From NCBI GenBank assembly GCA_965261065.1, contig OZ253444.1, positions 6,262,001 to 6,326,000 on the forward strand: a stretch of 64,000 nucleotides of DNA, read 5' to 3'. The position numbers and the translations under genes are program-made. Source of the stretch: JAKZVK01 sp965261065 (GTDB lineage Bacteria > Acidobacteriota > Terriglobia > Bryobacterales > UBA6623). How positions within the stretch are numbered: the stretch's first letter is position 1; each line of letters starts with the position of its first letter. This document shows, piece after piece, positions 37,062-45,598 of this stretch. A model generated the notes under the pieces. That model was not told the DNA's origin and did no database searches. It worked only from the letters and a program-made list of their open reading frames with translations.

Positions 37062-38092
37062 GCCGGGTATCCACTTGACTCAGGTGACCCCAACATCTTG
37101 TAGTTGGGCTCACAGCGTCTTAGCGTCCCAATCGGCGACGATCGAGCGGTACGGCGTCGGCTCCACCGCCATGGCCTGCTGCACAAGGCGGTAGAAGAGC
37201 TTGCCCCGACTGCGTGATCTGCGCCGATTGAAGCGGAACACGAACTCGTCGAGATAGTAGTCCAGATGCTCGTGGCTGACCGCCCCCTGATGCGTGCCCA
37301 GCATCCAGCGCTTGAGTAGCGAGATCGCCAAGTGCACCCTCGGCAGTAGCTGCGAGGCCTGCTCGCGGCGGTTGTTAATCGAGATGATACGACGCTGGTA
37401 GTCCTTCTTCTTGAGCGGATCGTAGCCCGACCAGTTGTCGGTAACAACCACGCTGCCCGGCTCGACCGACTCCTCGACGAAGGGCATCAAACTGGCCGCC
37501 GAGGCGTTCTGAACGCGCTGCATGCGGATGCGCCCCAGCCCGGTGCCTCTCTCTTCCGCGGCGACTGCAATCAACGCTTTACGTTCGGTCTGCCGGCCGA
37601 TTACCCCTTCTTCTTCAGCGCCCCAGTAGGTCTCATCGACCTCGACGAGGCCCGTCAATCGCTCCCGCCCCGGGCGCACCATCGCTCGCCTCAGCTTGTG
37701 CATCCAAGGCCAGGCGGTTTGGTAACTGCCCAGTCCCAGAACGCGCTGTAGACCCAGGGCGCTGGCCCCATTCTTCTGCGTGGTGATGGTCCACATCGCC
37801 CGGAACCACAGCCGCAGCGGCTTGCGTGTGTCTTGAAAGATCGTGCCGGCGGTGACGGAGGTTTGCCGCCCGCAGCGAGCGCATTCGAACCACACTTTGC
37901 GCACCGGCCAAGCGCGCTCATGCCCACACCTTGGACAGCGGAAACCCTCTGGCCAGCGCAAGGCGAACAGATAGTCGCGGCAAGCCTCCTCGCTCGCAAA
38001 GCGAGACTCGAATTCGAGTTGGTCGCGCGGGTAATCCTCCACCAGGCCCTACACTACATCTTGGGGTCACCTGAGTCAAGTGGATACCCAGC
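37062..38092 (-). mobile_element. IS1595-family element, copy 2 (1031 bp)
   Basis: Ends GCCGGGTATCCACTTGACTC and inverted GCTGGGTATCCACTTGACTC are flanked by the 8-bp duplication TTCGTTAA (37054-37061 and 38093-38100). It is in the same orientation as copy 1, about 8 kb away. No interrupted gene can be recognised around it; the rejoined flank reads GATTTCGTTAAAACGAGAG. Confidence 0.95.
37110..38042 (-). CDS. IS1595-family transposase (copy 2)
   Basis: The 310-residue protein has the same zinc ribbon and DDE-type core as copy 1 (VEVDETYWG; VVVTDNWSGYD). It differs from the other two copies at a few positions, for example ESRFASEEA where copies 1 and 3 have ESHFASEEA. No stop or frame change is present, so it should be functional. 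Confidence 0.93.
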   Translation of the reverse strand: MEDYPRDQLEFESRFASEEACRDYLFALRWPEGFRCPRCGHERAWPVRKVWFECARCGRQTSVTAGTIFQDTRKPLRLWFRAMWTITTQKNGASALGLQRVLGLGSYQTAWPWMHKLRRAMVRPGRERLTGLVEVDETYWGAEEEGVIGRQTERKALIAVAAEERGTGLGRIRMQRVQNASAASLMPFVEESVEPGSVVVTDNWSGYDPLKKKDYQRRIISINNRREQASQLLPRVHLAISLLKRWMLGTHQGAVSHEHLDYYLDEFVFRFNRRRSRSRGKLFYRLVQQAMAVEPTPYRSIVADWDAKTL

Positions 38093-38218
38093 TTCGTTAA
38101 AACGAGAGTTCGGGAGAGCCCCCAGGGCCCCCGAGTCATGCGCCGGGGGCGGCAACGCTCGTCCAGGGCGATACGGACTGCGTTGAACCGACAACGGCTC
38201 GGTCCGACGAGGCTTTTC

Positions 38219-38296
38219 CATCGCCCTGTCAGGGCTCGCGAGACAAGAGGTTCGATACCTGGGGTTCCGCCTAGCGGCGTCACCCCAGGCTAACAT
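38219..38296. repeat. Second copy of the interspersed hairpin repeat
   Basis: It reads CCCTGTCAGGGCTCGCGAG and then CCTGGGGTTCCGCC...GGCGTCACCCCAGGCTA, which pairs as a long hairpin. The order matches the repeat at 36684-36830. It lies between IS1595 copy 2 and the first MITE. Confidence 0.5.
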
Positions 38297-38313
38297 CCGG
38301 TCGGCGCTTCGCG

Positions 38314-38458
38314 GCTAGCAGCCCGTGGTGAAGGCCGGGCTTCTTGTCACGATCGTAAGACACTCCCAAATGTTGCGGTAGGTCGAGCAGGCGGGCACGG
38401 CATGCCGTGCCCCTACATTGCAATTCGCACGGTTCTCGGTTTTGCCACACACTGCTAG
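38314..38458. repeat. 145-bp MITE, copy A, with REP core
   Basis: The element starts CTAGCAGCCCGTGGTGAA and ends GCCACACACTGCTAG, imperfect terminal inverted repeats. It contains the REP palindrome GGGCACGGCATGCCGTGCCC (38393-38412) and is closely similar to copy B at 39418-39561. It overlaps the 3' end of the PASTA-like gene and supplies that gene's TAG stop. Confidence 0.8.
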
Positions 38459-39324
38459 CGGTCGGGGGTGCTGCTCTGGGCGGCGGTGCCTTGCGGCGCA
38501 ACGTAGTCGGCCTTGTAGGCGATGTCGACCGTTGACCCCAGTGGCACGACGGCACAAGCCACCGGGCTCGTGCCCATCACCTGGCCGTTCTCCTTGGGAT
38601 TCTCAGCTTTCTGATGTTCGTAGGGGAACGACTTGAGACCCACCAGACGCATCTCCATCGTGGCCCGCTGGTGCGACATGCCAAGCACGAAGGGAACGCG
38701 GGTCTGATTGCCCGTCGGTGCCAGCCCCGAACACTGGCCCGGAAGGCTGGGCGAGGCCGGAGGCGGCGGCGCAGGGGGTCTCGATTCCGGGAACTTCGAG
38801 GGTGTCCCCGCGACCGGCCCCGGTGTGGACGGCGGAGAGATTACCGGAAAGGGCGATTTCGCGACAACCGCCGATGGATTTCCGTCGGTGCCGCACCGGA
38901 CGTTGTTCATCGCGCGGACGATGCGAATGATGTCCGATGGGATCGATGGGTGGGATGTCGACAGACACGCCCGCTCTTCGTTGAACTTCTTGAGGGCGTC
39001 GTTTAACTTGGCGCGGTGGACGGTGAGCAGGTCTTCACATGGGCCTTTCGGACCGCCGTCGCCCCGCCCGACCTGCTCGGGGATGGGGGCCGCCGCGGCG
39101 ATGGCCCGCTCGATCTCGACCGTTTTCCTGTCGAGCAGCCGCTGGAGATAGGCGATCCGGTCCTGGCTCTCGGGAGACGGCCGGCCGGCTGATCGCTGCT
39201 GCACCGCCAGCAGGTCGTCACACACCGACGCCGGCGACCGGCCCGGCAGCAGTGCCAAGAAACCGGCAAGCAACAACAGGGGGAGTCGAGAAGCGGGGAG
39301 GATTTGACGGATACGTGCTGTCAC
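38455..39324 (-). CDS. Secreted PASTA-like protein
   Basis: The 289-residue product (GTG at 39324, preceded by GGAGGAGG) has a signal peptide (LPLLLLAGFLALLPGRSPAS), two Cys-containing helical segments (CDDLLAVQQRSAGRPSPESQ; CEDLLTVHRAKLNDALKKFN), a Pro-rich linker and a C-terminal PASTA-like domain (VPFVLGMSHQRATMEMRLVG, VVPLGSTVDIAYK). PASTA domains bind peptidoglycan or other cell-wall ligands. The gene lies between two MITE copies, and its stop codon is inside copy A, so the natural C-terminus may have been altered by that insertion. Confidence 0.62.
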   Translation of the reverse strand: MTARIRQILPASRLPLLLLAGFLALLPGRSPASVCDDLLAVQQRSAGRPSPESQDRIAYLQRLLDRKTVEIERAIAAAAPIPEQVGRGDGGPKGPCEDLLTVHRAKLNDALKKFNEERACLSTSHPSIPSDIIRIVRAMNNVRCGTDGNPSAVVAKSPFPVISPPSTPGPVAGTPSKFPESRPPAPPPPASPSLPGQCSGLAPTGNQTRVPFVLGMSHQRATMEMRLVGLKSFPYEHQKAENPKENGQVMGTSPVACAVVPLGSTVDIAYKADYVAPQGTAAQSSTPDR

Positions 39325-39417
39325 GGCCTCCTCCCAGGGAAGGTGAAACCTCTTTGCGGGCTAACACTCATGATACCGCGCTACCGGGCAAGGCGGGGCA
39401 AAGGCGTGGGCTGTGGT

Positions 39418-39561
39418 CTAGCAGCCCGTGGTGAAAGCATGGTTTCTTGTCAAGTTTGTTTGATACCCCTACATGTTGCGGTCAGTCGAGCAGGCGGGCA
39501 CGGCATGCCGTGCCCCTACATTGCGATTCGCGCGGTTCTCGGTTTTGCCACGGGCTGCTAG
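39418..39561. repeat. 144-bp MITE, copy B, with REP core
   Basis: It begins CTAGCAGCCCGTGGTGAA and ends CCACGGGCTGCTAG, a near-perfect terminal inverted repeat of about 14 bases. The REP palindrome is at 39496-39515, and its 3' third is almost identical to copy A. Both copies point the same way and flank the PASTA-like gene. No transposase of matching ends is in the window. Confidence 0.82.
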
Positions 39562-39654
39562 GCCCGGCCGCAAGGCGTTTCCAACGATGTACAATGGAGC
39601 ACTTTGTTCCCGCAAGGGGGTCTCCCGTAGGGGGCTTCCGTAGGAGGCTTTCGC

Positions 39655-41544
39655 ATGCGTACCCTGTTCACTCGCCTGACTGCTGTTTGTCTCGTGGCCC
39701 TGATCGCCGCCGCCGGCGTTGCCTCAGCGGACGACGTCACCGTTGTCATTGACGAGCCGATGCCGCCGCCGGGCTGGGCGCTGATGGAGCGGCAGTTGCT
39801 GCGTGCGAATTCCGACGCGGTGGAACTCTTCGCTGACCGCTACATCGACGAGCGCGGCTACCTGCTGCACACGATTCGCTGGGGGACGCTTGATGGTCCC
39901 GACGACGCCATCGAGACCTACTTCAACTGGACGTTGCTGCACGCGCTGGGCGGCTCCGACTCGGCGCTGCGGCTCTTCAAGAAGGGCCTCGAAGGTCACC
40001 TGATCCAGTACAACGAGTTGCGCACTAAGAAGACGAAAATCGCCGAAAACGGCGCGTACCACAACGAGTTCATCACCCAGTCAGACTGGTTCCACACCGG
40101 CGAAGGCATGCGCGGGTTCATGTTCCAGGGCCTTGCGGACCCGACCGACGTAACCTTCCGAAAACGCATGAAGCGTTTCGCGGGGCTCTACATGAACGAA
40201 GATCCGGCCGCGCCCAACTACGACCCCAAGCACAAGGTCATCCGCAGCATCTGGAACGGAAGCAAGGGCCCGATGATGCACAAAGCGACGGTCTATGACT
40301 GGGTCGGCGACGCCGTGCCGGGACGCTTCCACATCCTCCACAGCCCGCAGCGCCGTAACAAGATGCTCGACTTGATGTCGGTATACGACAAGATGCTGGC
40401 GCACTGCACCGAGTACGTCGACAGCGTCGGCGATAGCTGGCTGAATCTGGCCGCGACCAACCTGGGCCTCAACGCGTACATGCTCGATCACGAGTCGAAG
40501 TATCGCGACTGGGTGCTCGAATACATGGACGCCTGGGTCGAACGGACCGCAAAGACCGGCGGGATGATCCCGTCGACGATCGGCCTTGACGGCGAGCCGG
40601 GAAACAACTTCGACGGCCAGTGGTGGAAGAGCACGTACGGCTGGAACTTCACCATTTTCGATGGTGAGATCGAGAAGATCGCCCACCGCAACTACTTCAC
40701 CGCCGGCACCTGGCCGGGATTCAGCAACGCCTACCTACTCACCGGCGACACCAAATACATCGACATCCTTCGCCACCAGATGGACCTTTTCTACGAACAG
40801 AAGAAGGTCGTCGACGGCAAAGTGATGCTGCCACAGATGTACGGCGACCCGCGTGGTTACAAGTACAAGGGCGACCCCGAGTGGTACCGCTGGCAACCCA
40901 ACCTGCACCACGACCGCCTGATGGAGATCTACCTCTGGTCGATGAACCGCAAGGACCTAGAGCGTCTGCCGGTGGAAGGTTGGCTCGGCTTTCTCGAAGG
41001 TAAGGACGGAGGCTACCCGGAGAAGGCGCTGCAGGCGGCTTTCGAGGGCGTGCGGGACCGCGTCGAGGCGATCCACAGCGACCCAACCTCACCCGATACC
41101 CGGCTCGCCGACTGGCTGCTCTCCTTCAACCCCGCGCAGACCCAAGCGTTGACGAACCTCATGCTGGGCGGCTACTTCGCCGGCGGCAAGATCTGGACTC
41201 TGCACTCCCGGCTGCGCTACTTCGACCCCGAACGCCGGCGCTCCGGCCCTCCAGAGGACATAGGCGCGCTGGTCGAGAAGATGACCGCCGATTCCGTCAC
41301 CGTCACGCTGGTCAACGTGAATCAAACCAAGCCACGGACCGTGATCGTGCAAGCGGGCGGGTACGGGGAGCATCACTTCGAGTCGGTGACCGTCGGCGAC
41401 AAGACCACACCCATCGATAGCGCGGTGGTCGAAGTACGGGTCGAGCCCGGCGCGGGCCGGCGGCTCGAGTTCAAGATGCGGCGTTACGCCAACCACCCCA
41501 CCCTGGCCCAGCCCTGGGACCGCGGGTGGATGGTGAAGCATTAG
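39655..41544 (+). CDS. Secreted 629-residue protein of unknown function
   Basis: It has a good ribosome binding site (AGGAGG, seven bases before ATG) and a signal peptide (LTAVCLVALIAAAGVASA). The body is rich in aromatic-charged helices (FNWTLLHALGGSDSALRLFK, WYRWQPNLHHDRLMEIYLWS) and resembles an alpha/alpha-barrel like those of six-hairpin glycosidases. The last ~100 residues (DSVTVTLVNVNQTKPRTVIV onward) look like a beta-sandwich. The overall layout suggests a secreted carbohydrate-active enzyme, but I do not recognise the family or catalytic residues. It is intact and lies just downstream of MITE copy B. Confidence 0.6.
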   Translation: MRTLFTRLTAVCLVALIAAAGVASADDVTVVIDEPMPPPGWALMERQLLRANSDAVELFADRYIDERGYLLHTIRWGTLDGPDDAIETYFNWTLLHALGGSDSALRLFKKGLEGHLIQYNELRTKKTKIAENGAYHNEFITQSDWFHTGEGMRGFMFQGLADPTDVTFRKRMKRFAGLYMNEDPAAPNYDPKHKVIRSIWNGSKGPMMHKATVYDWVGDAVPGRFHILHSPQRRNKMLDLMSVYDKMLAHCTEYVDSVGDSWLNLAATNLGLNAYMLDHESKYRDWVLEYMDAWVERTAKTGGMIPSTIGLDGEPGNNFDGQWWKSTYGWNFTIFDGEIEKIAHRNYFTAGTWPGFSNAYLLTGDTKYIDILRHQMDLFYEQKKVVDGKVMLPQMYGDPRGYKYKGDPEWYRWQPNLHHDRLMEIYLWSMNRKDLERLPVEGWLGFLEGKDGGYPEKALQAAFEGVRDRVEAIHSDPTSPDTRLADWLLSFNPAQTQALTNLMLGGYFAGGKIWTLHSRLRYFDPERRRSGPPEDIGALVEKMTADSVTVTLVNVNQTKPRTVIVQAGGYGEHHFESVTVGDKTTPIDSAVVEVRVEPGAGRRLEFKMRRYANHPTLAQPWDRGWMVKH

Positions 41545-41616
41545 GGCCGCGTCGCCGCGAAGAAAACCAGGCCTGGAGCCCTTCCCGGTTCGCCGCCCCC
41601 GAGAGGCGTCTACATT

Positions 41617-42060
41617 TCAGGCGGGGGGCGCCCAATGTTTCAGTAGGACGACCTGCTCTTCCCAGGGACTTTTCTCAACCACACGAAACAGCTTCTGATC
41701 CGCCGTAAAGACGGAGCAGCCCCGGAGAACTGCCAGTGCAACGTAGCTACCGTCGTGGACTGTACATCCCAGGGCGCAGGCGAGATTGACAGCCGGCTGA
41801 AGCAGATCGGCCGATGACTCTCGACGCCGGGGTAGCGTCGCGAACTCGGTCAGAATCCGATCCACGTAGCGTTGAGAAATTTCGCCCCGGCGGAACTTCT
41901 TCCAAATGACGTTGCCCACTTCAAGGTCGAAGAAATCGGGAACATGAATCGCGGTGTTTCTCTCGACCAAAAAGTCCTGCAGCGCAACGGCCCGCTCGCT
42001 ATCGTCTTCCTCGAAGAACCACTTCACGGCAACGCCGGCATCAATGACGCACTCGATCAC
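41617..42060 (-). CDS. PIN-domain toxin (VapC/FitB-type)
   Basis: The 147-residue protein is a PIN-domain ribonuclease. It starts CVIDAGVAVKWFFEEDDSER (first acidic residue), has a DLEVGNVIWKKF helix, and near the C-terminus TVHDGSYVALAVLRGCSVFT and ADQKLFRV, the remaining acidic metal-binding positions. Such toxins cut tRNA or rRNA when the antitoxin is lost. It overlaps the antitoxin gene by four bases (ATGA). Confidence 0.86.
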   Translation of the reverse strand: MIECVIDAGVAVKWFFEEDDSERAVALQDFLVERNTAIHVPDFFDLEVGNVIWKKFRRGEISQRYVDRILTEFATLPRRRESSADLLQPAVNLACALGCTVHDGSYVALAVLRGCSVFTADQKLFRVVEKSPWEEQVVLLKHWAPPA

Positions 42061-42293
42061 CGCTCGCGGTCCTCTCGGATCAAATCGACGCTATCACTCT
42101 GGATGGGGTGGGTTCGCCGAATCTTCTCTCTGAGGCGTTTGGCCCTTTCGGCGAAGTCAGCCAAGGAGAAGCCGACTGCATTCTCCAGTACCGTTTTGAC
42201 CTCCTGCTGCAGGGAGCGATTGCGACTCTTCGCCTGCTTCTTGAGTTTGTCAATGGTTTGTTTCGACAGGTCGCGCACCAGGATGTCAGGCAT
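42057..42293 (-). CDS. FitA/VapB-type ribbon-helix-helix antitoxin
   Basis: The 78-residue protein opens MPDILVRDLSKQTIDKLKKQ and AKSRNRSLQQEVKTVLENAV, a classic FitA/Arc-type ribbon-helix-helix DNA-binding domain. A charged C-terminal tail (FAERAKRLREKIRR) should wrap around the toxin. It is the first gene of the pair and sits 13 bases from the palindromic operator, so autoregulation with the PIN toxin is expected. Confidence 0.85.
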   Translation of the reverse strand: MPDILVRDLSKQTIDKLKKQAKSRNRSLQQEVKTVLENAVGFSLADFAERAKRLREKIRRTHPIQSDSVDLIREDRER

Positions 42294-42305
42294 GGCTTAC
42301 TCCAG

Positions 42306-42334
42306 ATCAGTGATATCAATATGATATCACTGAT
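42306..42334. promoter_or_regulatory. Perfect 13-bp inverted repeat, toxin-antitoxin operator
   Basis: ATCAGTGATATCA (42306-42318) and TGATATCACTGAT (42322-42334) form a perfect palindrome with a three-base centre. It lies just upstream of the antitoxin start, where FitAB/VapBC complexes bind their own promoters. The repeat contains inner GATATC half-sites. Confidence 0.85.
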
Positions 42335-42529
42335 CCGATGGCCCGACCCTCGCTCGTTGTCTTCCGGCGCAAGAATTGATGCGCTTCCCTTCGGGGACTG
42401 TCACCATCTTCTGGGCGCACACGGAATGAGCCGCTTACCGACGTCCTTCCGGCGCGAAAATTGGCTGACTGTACCCAGAAGCACCGCTGCCACACTTGTT
42501 GCGCCGGAAAGCAGTTGGACCCAGCCTGA

Positions 42530-42858
42530 TCAAGCCCAGTACGTGCGGTCCAAACTGCGGTATTGCACCGCTTCGGCAAGGTGTTTGACGGTGACTTGCC
42601 GTTGGCCGTCAAGGTCGGCGATGGTGCGCGACACTTTGAGGATACGGTCGTGAGCGCGGGCGGAGAGCCCCAGCCGCTGTACGGCCGTCTCGAGGGTCTT
42701 CTCACCGGCCTCGTCGAGTTGGCAGTGCTCGCGAACCATCTTTGCGGGCATGCGAGCGTTGGAGTAGCCGCGCTCCATTTGAAGACGGCGGCCGGCCTCG
42801 GCCCGCGCCCGGATATCCGCCGAGCTTTCGGCGCTCTGCGTGGAACGCAATTCGCGAT
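42530..42858 (-). pseudogene. comM: YifB/ComM-like ATPase, C-terminal part
   Basis: This fragment encodes SADIRARAEAGRRLQMERGY, NARMPAKMVREHCQLDEAGE and LSARAHDRILKVSRTIADLD, the Mg_chelatase_C end of YifB/ComM proteins. An IS1595 copy separates it from the AAA+ part at 43890-45098. Rejoining 45098-43890 to 42850-42530 gives exactly 510 codons through VRYRELRSTQSAES. The 8-bp target TTCGCGAT is duplicated at the junctions. Confidence 0.9.
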
Positions 42859-43889
42859 GCTGGGTATCCACTTGACTCAGGTGACCCCAAGATGTAGTGT
42901 AGGGCCTGGTGGAGGATTACCCGCGCGACCAACTCGAATTCGAGTCTCACTTTGCGAGCGAGGAGGCTTGCCGCGACTATCTGTTCGCCTTGCGCTGGCC
43001 AGAGGGTTTCCGCTGTCCAAGGTGTGGGCATGAGCGCGCTTGGCCGGTGCGCAAAGTGTGGTTCGAATGCGCTCGCTGCGGGCGGCAAACCTCCGTCACC
43101 GCCGGCACGATCTTTCAAGACACACGCAAGCCGCTGCGGCTGTGGTTCCGGGCGATGTGGACCATCACCACGCAGAAGAATGGGGCCAGCGCCCTGGGTC
43201 TACAGCGCGTTCTGGGACTGGGCAGTTACCAAACCGCCTGGCCTTGGATGCACAAGCTGAGGCGAGCGATGGTGCGCCCGGGGCGGGAGCGATTGACGGG
43301 CCTCGTCGAGGTCGATGAGACCTACTGGGGCGCTGAAGAAGAAGGGGTAATCGGCCGGCAGACCGAGCGTAAAGCGTTGATTGCAGTCGCCGCGGAAGAG
43401 AGAGGCACCGGGCTGGGGCGCATCCGCATGCAGCGCGTTCAGAACGCCTCGGCGGCCAGTTTGATGCCCTTCGTCGAGGAGTCGGTCGAGCCGGGCAGCG
43501 TGGTTGTTACCGACAACTGGTCGGGCTACGATCCGCTCAAGAAGAAGGACTACCAGCGTCGTATCATCTCGATTAACAACCGCCGCGAGCAGGCCTCGCA
43601 GCTACTGCCGAGGGTGCACTTGGCGATCTCGCTACTCAAGCGCTGGATGCTGGGCACGCATCAGGGGGCGGTCAGCCACGAGCATCTGGACTACTATCTC
43701 GACGAGTTCGTGTTCCGCTTCAATCGGCGCAGATCACGCAGTCGGGGCAAGCTCTTCTACCGCCTTGTGCAGCAGGCCATGGCGGTGGAGCCGACGCCGT
43801 ACCGCTCGATCGTCGCCGATTGGGACGCTAAGACGCTGTGAGCCCAACTACAAGATGTTGGGGTCACCTGAGTCAAGTGGATACCAGGC
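42859..43889 (+). mobile_element. IS1595-family element, copy 3 (1031 bp)
   Basis: Same ends as the other copies, in opposite orientation. The target duplication TTCGCGAT is at 42851-42858 and 43890-43897. It splits the yifB/comM gene. Near identity to copies 1 and 2 argues for recent transposition. Confidence 0.95.
42909..43841 (+). CDS. IS1595-family transposase (copy 3)
   Basis: The 310-residue protein is almost identical to copies 1 and 2, with zinc ribbon CPRCGHERAWPVRKVWFECA and catalytic VEVDETYWG and VVVTDNWSGYD. It begins with GTG. No lesion is seen, so this copy can also supply active transposase. Confidence 0.93.
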   Translation: MEDYPRDQLEFESHFASEEACRDYLFALRWPEGFRCPRCGHERAWPVRKVWFECARCGRQTSVTAGTIFQDTRKPLRLWFRAMWTITTQKNGASALGLQRVLGLGSYQTAWPWMHKLRRAMVRPGRERLTGLVEVDETYWGAEEEGVIGRQTERKALIAVAAEERGTGLGRIRMQRVQNASAASLMPFVEESVEPGSVVVTDNWSGYDPLKKKDYQRRIISINNRREQASQLLPRVHLAISLLKRWMLGTHQGAVSHEHLDYYLDEFVFRFNRRRSRSRGKLFYRLVQQAMAVEPTPYRSIVADWDAKTL

Positions 43890-45098
43890 TTCGCGATAAC
43901 GAACCGGCGGCACCTCGACATGAATATCGATGCGATCGAGCAGCGGGCCACTGATCTTGGCGACGTAGCGTTGGATCTGGGCGGGCGTGCAGCGGCAGTC
44001 GCGGTTCGGGTCGCCAAAGTAGCCGCACGGGCAAGGATTCATTGCCGCCACCAGCATGAACGTCGAAGGGAACGTCAAGGCCAGGTCGGAGCGCACAATG
44101 GTGATGCACCCGTCCTCGAGGGGCTGGCGAAGAAGTTCCAAAACGTTCCTCGGGAATTCGGGGAACTCGTCGAGGAACAGCACGCCGTTGTGCGCGAAGC
44201 TGACTTCGCCGGGCTTGGCCACGCCCATGCCGCCACCGACAAGGCCGGCGTTCGAGATGCTGTGGTGCGGTGCGCGGAACGGCCGCTCGCGGATTAATCC
44301 ATGCTCGGAATCGAGCACGCCCGCAACACTGTGGACCTTGGTGGTTTCGAGCGCCTCCTCGAACGTCAGGCCGGGCAAGATGCCCGAGAAGCGCTTCGCC
44401 AGCATAGTCTTGCCCGAGCCGGGCGGGCCGACCATGAGGATGTTGTGTCCCCCGGCGGCCGCGATCTCGAGCGCCCGCTTGGCCGTTTCCTGCCCTTTGA
44501 CGTCACGGAAGTCGTGGATGTGTTTGTGGATGTCGGCCCTCCCGTTGAGCGCATGCGTGCCGCTGGCAGGCTTGCGTGATTCGGGCTTTTCGATCAACTG
44601 CACGACGTCGCCCAGGTAGTCGACCCCGTACACGTTTACGCCTTCCACGACCGCCGCCTCCGCGGCATTCGACGCCGGTACGATCACGTTCGGTATACCG
44701 GCAGCCTTGGCGCAAACCGCCACGGGTAGCGCCCCCCGCACCGACCGCAAGCCGCCGTCGAGCGAAAGCTCGCCGACGACGAGGAAGTTCTCCATCGCGT
44801 CGGAGGGAATCGTCCCCATCGCGCCCATGATGCCCAGCGCCATCGGCAGATCAAACCCCGCCCCCTCCTTGCGGATATTGGCCGGCGCCAGGTTGACCGT
44901 GATGGCCTTGTTGGGATACCCGAAGCCCGCATTGATCAGCGACGACTTGATCCGCTCGCGGCTCTCCTTGACCGCCGTATCGGGCAAGCCGACGGTGAAG
45001 TAGTCCTTGATCGAGCCCATGTAGACGTCCACTTCGACGTCGATGAGCAGGGCGTCGACGCCGTAAATCGCGGCCGTACGGGTCTTGAATAGTGCCAT
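43890..45098 (-). pseudogene. comM: YifB/ComM-like ATPase, N-terminal part
   Basis: It carries the ChlI/Lon-protease-like N-domain (KTRTAAIYGVDALLIDVEVD, KAITVNLAPANIRKEGAGFD) and the AAA+ core: Walker A GPPGSGKTMLAKRFSGILPG, and Walker B-like VLFLDEFPEFPRNVLELLRQ. It is cut at VRYRE by IS1595 copy 3. In other bacteria ComM is a helicase that promotes branch migration during natural transformation; here that function is probably lost. The C-terminus lies at 42530-42858. Confidence 0.9.
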
Positions 45099-45105
45099 GG
45101 CAGGT

Positions 45106-45318
45106 CTAGGCTTCCGCCGTCTCGTGCACCTTGGCCCCAGGTGGGGAATGCCCAGGGACGCTGCCAGCGGCGGCCTCTTCGCAAACCTTCTCTTGCATCA
45201 CGGGCGCAGCCTCGGTACGTCCCACCGAAGACGAGACGGCGCGACAAGCCCGCTGGTAGTATCGGGACCAGATCCACAGCAGACCGAGGATCAGTCCAAC
45301 CTCGACAAGACGTTCCAT
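45106..45318 (-). CDS. Small single-pass membrane protein, hypothetical
   Basis: The 70-residue product starts MERLVEVGLILGLLWIWSRYY, an N-terminal membrane helix, and continues with a soluble tail (SVGRTEAAPVMQEKVCEEAA). It lies seven bases upstream of yifB on the same strand. An ATG at 45354 would extend it by 12 residues. I do not recognise the family, and its reality rests on position and the membrane segment. Confidence 0.4.
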   Translation of the reverse strand: MERLVEVGLILGLLWIWSRYYQRACRAVSSSVGRTEAAPVMQEKVCEEAAAGSVPGHSPPGAKVHETAEA

Positions 45319-45420
45319 CATGGCCGCCTCAGACGGCAAGCAACTCTCAACCATTCAAAGGAATCAGAAGACCGCGGCCGGGTCTCGGGAAGGGCTCACA
45401 GCGGAGGGAGTACGGAAGTC

Positions 45421-45426
45421 ATTATA
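45421..45426 (-). promoter_or_regulatory. Possible -10 box for the yifB unit
   Basis: On the minus strand the sequence reads GCTATATAATGAC, a perfect TATAAT in an AT-rich patch unusual for this genome. No good -35 box is found 17 bases upstream. It would drive the small membrane protein and the former yifB gene. Confidence 0.35.
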
Positions 45427-45598
45427 TAGCAAAACTGTTTTGATTTTTGGGAAAACAGAACACCGGCCGTCGCCGCCGCGGCTCGCACCCCGGCTCACCC
45501 GGGCCTTCACGAACCTATCCACTGCGCGCCTTCACTGCCCACCGGCGAGTTCAATCACGGGTGCGCAGCGTTGGCAACCAGGGGCCGAGGGGAAATGA

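Noticed and set aside
38219..38296. tRNA-like GGTTCGATACC segment
   Set aside because: No cloverleaf can be drawn; the motif is part of an interspersed hairpin repeat.
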